Assembly (NCBI GenBank): GCA_002989075.1
Contig: PSQN01000005.1
Location: 2,121,241-2,185,240, forward strand
Length of the DNA: 64,000 bases
Reading direction: 5' to 3'
From: Arthonia radiata
Taxonomy: Eukaryota; Ascomycota; Arthoniomycetes; Arthoniales; Arthoniaceae
Positions within the stretch are counted from its first letter, which is position 1. Each line of letters begins with the position of its first letter. Below the pieces are notes generated by a model. The model saw only the letters and a list, made by a program, of their open reading frames with translations. It had not been told where the DNA came from and did no database searches. The position numbers and the translations under genes are program-made. This document shows, in pieces, positions 60,401-64,000 of this stretch.

Positions 60401-62734
60401 CACGCGCCACTGCCATCTGCCGTGGGTGTACCGCCGATCTCGCGAAACAGATTCCGGATGGACCGGTCCGCACGATTTCGCCCACTCCAACGCCGCTCCA
60501 TCTGCGAACCGTGGCACTCGTGCGAGTTACAACCCTTCTTGCGTGGCCTCTGCCGCTACTTCGTGACTTTCATAAATGATACGGTCTAATGTCAGCAGCA
60601 TCAGCGAATTCCGTCGCTCAACGCAACGCGAAGTTGCATCTGGCGGTCTCGCGGACGGCCAAATGAGCAGCCCGAGGTCTGAGACATGATGCAAGCGGCT
60701 ACGCGCCGGCTTGAGTCAAGCTCGGGGGCTGGTCTCACGTGGCTCAAGTGCGTTGTTGCGGGCTCGAGCCGTGCAGGTGCGCCAAACGCCGTTGGGGTGC
60801 GCCTGAAGAGTCCGATGCGCCAGCCACGGAGATTATTTTGAATCATGAAGAACACTCCACTGACCATACTGCTCTGTACTGATTTTGAATTAATTGCGTG
60901 TGCTGCGGTGTGCCGTGATGAGTGAACGCCCAGTCATGAATTTGCTGCCCTTCACTGCCTGCTAAGGTGAAATGCAGCAGAATAAATATCCGCAAGGGCT
61001 AGCTCGGTAGCACGCTGTGGGTATGCGTGGCCCCGGTGTCCGTGGCGCTTCGCTTACTGATTAATCTACGCGCCCCATTGCCGCCAAAACTTGAAGGGCA
61101 TGACATCGTGATTGGTGATAAGACGTAGCCTGTTTTGTTCGTGGCGCTGGAGTTCGCGAACAATGGGCTGCGCAGGTCCTCGCATCCGTGAAGATGGTCC
61201 TCGAATGGGGTAGTTCGTACCTTGCCATCCCTACTATCGATCGCATACATCGTTCCCAACTCTGGACGGACTTGGCACGTAATGAGCGCAAAGATCGCAC
61301 ATTTCTAAGCGGTACCGAAGCCCTGCTGACCTTGCTAGCTTGTTGAAGTCACCGACAAGAGCAACGGTTACGATATGTGAAGCAGGAGTGAATCATTACT
61401 GCGATGCACCTGGCGGAGCCTGCAGGACCGACTGAATCACACAGCTTTGCAGAAGCTAATGTGGAGTCGTGGAGTTCCGAAAGAGTACCTTTGGCAGTTT
61501 GGAGCCTTTCTAGTTGCGACGAGCCACATGATCATTATTAACAGAGAGACAGGGCACATACAGCGACGGAGGAGGCCTCGATTACCGAAAGGCAGTTGAG
61601 TGTTGCTCTCTGTCCTTGAGAAGAAGGAAGACGAGCGGTCGAGTAAGGTGTCTGTGGGAATATGCAAGTCTTTGAGGCGTGGAGTCTGAGGCGTTGTTCA
61701 AGAATCCAGGGTCACTCTCCTGCGCTGCGGTGTGCTTGCTACTCATGCAAGTTTAGTTATGGCCACGAACAGACTAAGGTGCCTCAGTGTGGAGAGCCGG
61801 TCGGTCATCAGGACAGAGGAGGACCGCGGTGTGTCAGGGAATTGAGTCTGTTTGCAGCGACGGTGTTTGAGACATGTGCGGCATTTGGAAGCTGACCGCT
61901 GAAGCAAGCAGCAGTTTGGGCGTGAAGCTTGACTTGGAGACGCGGAGAAGGCGGTGACTAGAGCCTGAAAGTACCCCGGCCGTACCCTGCGCGTCCCGCC
62001 TTAGTGGAGCGGTAAGAGAGTGCCGGAACGCGCTCATTCCTGCAGCGACGCGGCGAGATCTTGGAGTGGAGTGGAGACACTGCACGCACGGCCAGTACGA
62101 ACGGAGTAGAAGAAGCACCGCTTCGAACCTTGCCTCCCATGCGGCCCGTCACGGCACGGACCAATCGGTAATAGCCTTTGCGTCGTGCCACCTCGTAAGG
62201 TACAAGACTCTGTTGCACAACTGTCGCAGAAATACCGTGTCGCAAGATTCAAGAAACTCCACGGCCAAGTGCGCTGACGAGCACACACACATTCTCGCGT
62301 AGCCTCACGGGGCTGCTGGGGACGAGTGGGAATTAGGCGCTTCCCGCCAACGCCAGCAAGGTTGGTGAGGGGAAGCAGCAGCGCGCCCTGCAGATGCCAG
62401 ACCTAGCAACTGTCTCAAAGCCGCCATCGCTTTTGGCTCGGTCACCTGATCGATTTCTCCTGCACGTTTCCTCGTCACTGCAGCTTCCCCACAGCCCGGT
62501 CCGACTTACAGCAACCTTAGCGCACCGCTGCCAACGTCATCTCGATGCTGCTGCGAATGAGCTGCTCTGGGTGGGGAGCAGTACGCGCGCAACAGAGATT
62601 CATCAATCCACGTTGATGCCCAACACACAACATTGCGGACAGCGAAACCAAGTGTCCAAGTGGGCATCGTTCCAGGGACTCGTCGTGCCTGCCGAGAGTA
62701 TCACCAACGGATCGGATCGTTGCGGCCTTCTCCA
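57427..62734. other. Long upstream region of the zinc-cluster gene, 5.3 kb
   Basis: No conserved gene was found. From 57430 to about 58750 the plus strand is purine-rich (for example GGAGGGAGGAAGGTCCGGAC), that is, pyrimidine-rich on the coding strand of the regulator. This fits a long promoter or leader. Frames farther out, such as minus 60485-59922 (187 aa) and minus 59943-59494, have no motif and overlap other open frames. Confidence 0.5.
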
Positions 62735-63961
62735 TCAGTCGGCGTCATTGTCACTTTCCGCGCTGCTCTCGTCACTTTCCGACGACTCTTCAGTGTTGTC
62801 AGGCATCACGATCGAGTTCAGATAAGAGACGAAGGGTACAAGAGCTGCTATGAGTTGAGCAATCCGATCGAGAGCGCCAGGTCCTACGACCTCATTGTCA
62901 TCCAGCTTGCATCCCATCGTGAAATTCTTCAGCCGCAGCAACTGTATATTTTCGTGATCGGCGTCGTAGTCGCGCGGTTTCGTTTTCAAAGCACTTCCAG
63001 CGTTGTGTTTGAACAATGCAGTGACTGCTTTTTTCTCGTCGGCAGCCATGCCTCCAAGAAAAGACTTGCGAATGCCGGAGTCCATCAAGACTTTCTTGAT
63101 CTTGTGAGGCTTTCGGTCGATGTCGCGCCGTAGCCTCGCCAATGCCTGAGCTTCGGGCATCCATAAGCCTCCACCCAAGAAGCTCTCGCCTCCGGGCTTG
63201 ATTTGGAAGTAGTATGCAGCATACGGACCTTTGCGGCCTGTGCGCGACCATGCGATGCTGAAAAAGGGTTTGTACGGCGTTGGATCTCGGCTGAACCGGA
63301 CGTCTCGGTATATCCTGAAGATGCAGTCCTTCAGCGGCAGCTCTGGAACAGTCTCATCCGCCTCAGATACTTTCGGAGCCAAGCACTCGAGGAAATCCGT
63401 GAAGTCTTTCCAGGAGGTTCGATAATCTGGGTCGTGCATCTTCAACCATTCGCGATCATTGTTCTTGGCTAAGTCTTTGAGGAAGAGCATCGTGTTTGGG
63501 TGTATCTCATCATCTCTGTACGGTGTCTTGCCAGGGCTCCGTGCTCTTGGTTTGTTGATGATGACCTGAGTGCCTGGACCATAACCGGTCTTGGCGCTGG
63601 ATCTCCATAGCTCGCCATCACTGTTGCCCATGCCGTGTGCAGACGAGCCATTCGAATTCTGGGCCTTGCCCTTATGCTTCTTCTTGGGTGGCTCAGGCCC
63701 CTCGCTGTCGGCGGCTTCTTCCTCCTCCTCACTCAAAGATGCTGCACTTACAGCATCTTCATCCTCGTAGCCGGATTGTGCGGACTCTTCAGCGTCTTCG
63801 TCCTCACCGGAAGAGTCATCTTCAAAATACTGACTCTTTTTGGGTGTGCGATTCGGCCGTAAGCTACGATTGCTGGCAGGAGAGGAGATGCCAACTTCAT
63901 TTTGGGCGCGTTTCTTCGAGGCTGGTGGGGCATGCAACGCAGACTTGCTCGCGCGGGCCAT
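62735..63961 (-). CDS. DUF2461 (TIGR02453-type) family protein
   Basis: A single exon of 408 aa starting at ATG 63961. The first 160 residues are basic then strongly acidic low complexity (SSGEDEDAEE, SEEEEEAADSEG, PPKKKHKGKA), suggesting a nuclear location. The DUF2461 domain runs from about residue 155 to 385: FLKDLAKNNDREWLKMHDPD, IYRDVRFSRDPTPYKPFFS, GPYAAYYFQIKPGGESFLGG and LWMPEAQALARLRRDID. The C-terminal tail is again acidic (ESSESDESSAESDND). The domain occurs in bacteria and fungi; its activity is not established. No intron is needed, and the length fits fungal members, which often carry such charged extensions. Confidence 0.9.
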   Translation of the reverse strand: MARASKSALHAPPASKKRAQNEVGISSPASNRSLRPNRTPKKSQYFEDDSSGEDEDAEESAQSGYEDEDAVSAASLSEEEEEAADSEGPEPPKKKHKGKAQNSNGSSAHGMGNSDGELWRSSAKTGYGPGTQVIINKPRARSPGKTPYRDDEIHPNTMLFLKDLAKNNDREWLKMHDPDYRTSWKDFTDFLECLAPKVSEADETVPELPLKDCIFRIYRDVRFSRDPTPYKPFFSIAWSRTGRKGPYAAYYFQIKPGGESFLGGGLWMPEAQALARLRRDIDRKPHKIKKVLMDSGIRKSFLGGMAADEKKAVTALFKHNAGSALKTKPRDYDADHENIQLLRLKNFTMGCKLDDNEVVGPGALDRIAQLIAALVPFVSYLNSIVMPDNTEESSESDESSAESDNDAD

Positions 63962-64000
63962 CTTCAATTACAAGTCACGAGCTCAGAATGCCACAGGCGT

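Noticed and set aside
59922-60485. 187-codon minus-strand frame
   Set aside because: No motif or coding-like composition; several other frames are open over the same bases.
1-64000. Search by eye for transposon genes, terminal repeats, CRISPR arrays, toxin genes and virus-like elements
   Set aside because: Nothing with recognisable catalytic motifs or paired terminal repeats was seen; the gene-poor stretches look like decayed unique sequence.

Overview
The window is nuclear DNA of a filamentous ascomycete (Pezizomycotina), most likely a Dothideomycete. The evidence is the set of genes: two fungal rhodopsin-type (Pth11-like) membrane proteins, a Zn2Cys6 regulator, a DUF1254/DUF1214 protein, a secreted type-B carboxylesterase, an SRP receptor alpha subunit and a YIF1 homologue. 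Introns are short (about 42-65 nt, a few over 100) with GTGAGT/GTAAGT donors and CTGAC/CTAAC branch sites. Class-level placement is inference. I saw no rRNA, tRNA, CRISPR array or intact mobile element.

Layout. 1-2144: a degenerate tandem array of exon-intron units on the minus strand, the most unusual structure here. 2145-14032: a minus-strand block with a 991-aa rhodopsin-family protein with a very long Ser/Pro-rich tail, a DUF1254/DUF1214 protein (with an apparent 1-base frame break), a secreted carboxylesterase, a small putative mitochondrial membrane protein, a Roadblock/LC7 protein with a 15-nt first exon, and an NAD-dependent epimerase. 14033-15938: gene-free, with four copies of a 19-bp repeat. 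15939-19254: a secreted many-exon protein resembling DUF7029/DUF7223 proteins. 19255-22552: gene-free. 22553-25965: a four-helix membrane protein facing a LRAT/NlpC-P60-like cysteine enzyme (split by an in-frame stop), then a GNAT acetyltransferase. 25966-31338: gene-poor, with one possible spliced 84-aa tail-anchored protein.

31339-38017 holds housekeeping genes: the SRP receptor alpha subunit and YIF1 sit head to head, both serving the early secretory pathway, followed by a glycine-zipper protein. 38018-44382 is gene-poor. 44383-45754 holds a second rhodopsin-family gene that shares the exact position and phase of its first intron with the gene at 2145-5173, so the two are probably paralogues. 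46049-55930 is a gene-poor stretch with an ambiguous coding region and probable gene relics. 55931-57426 encodes a Zn2Cys6 regulator with long Pro/Gln/Tyr-rich flanks, followed by a 5.3-kb upstream desert and a DUF2461 protein at the right edge.

Several genes were assembled by hand from exons whose phases agree; exon coordinates are given so each can be tested against RNA or homologues. Compact conserved genes alternate with long stretches where open frames are short and conflicting.
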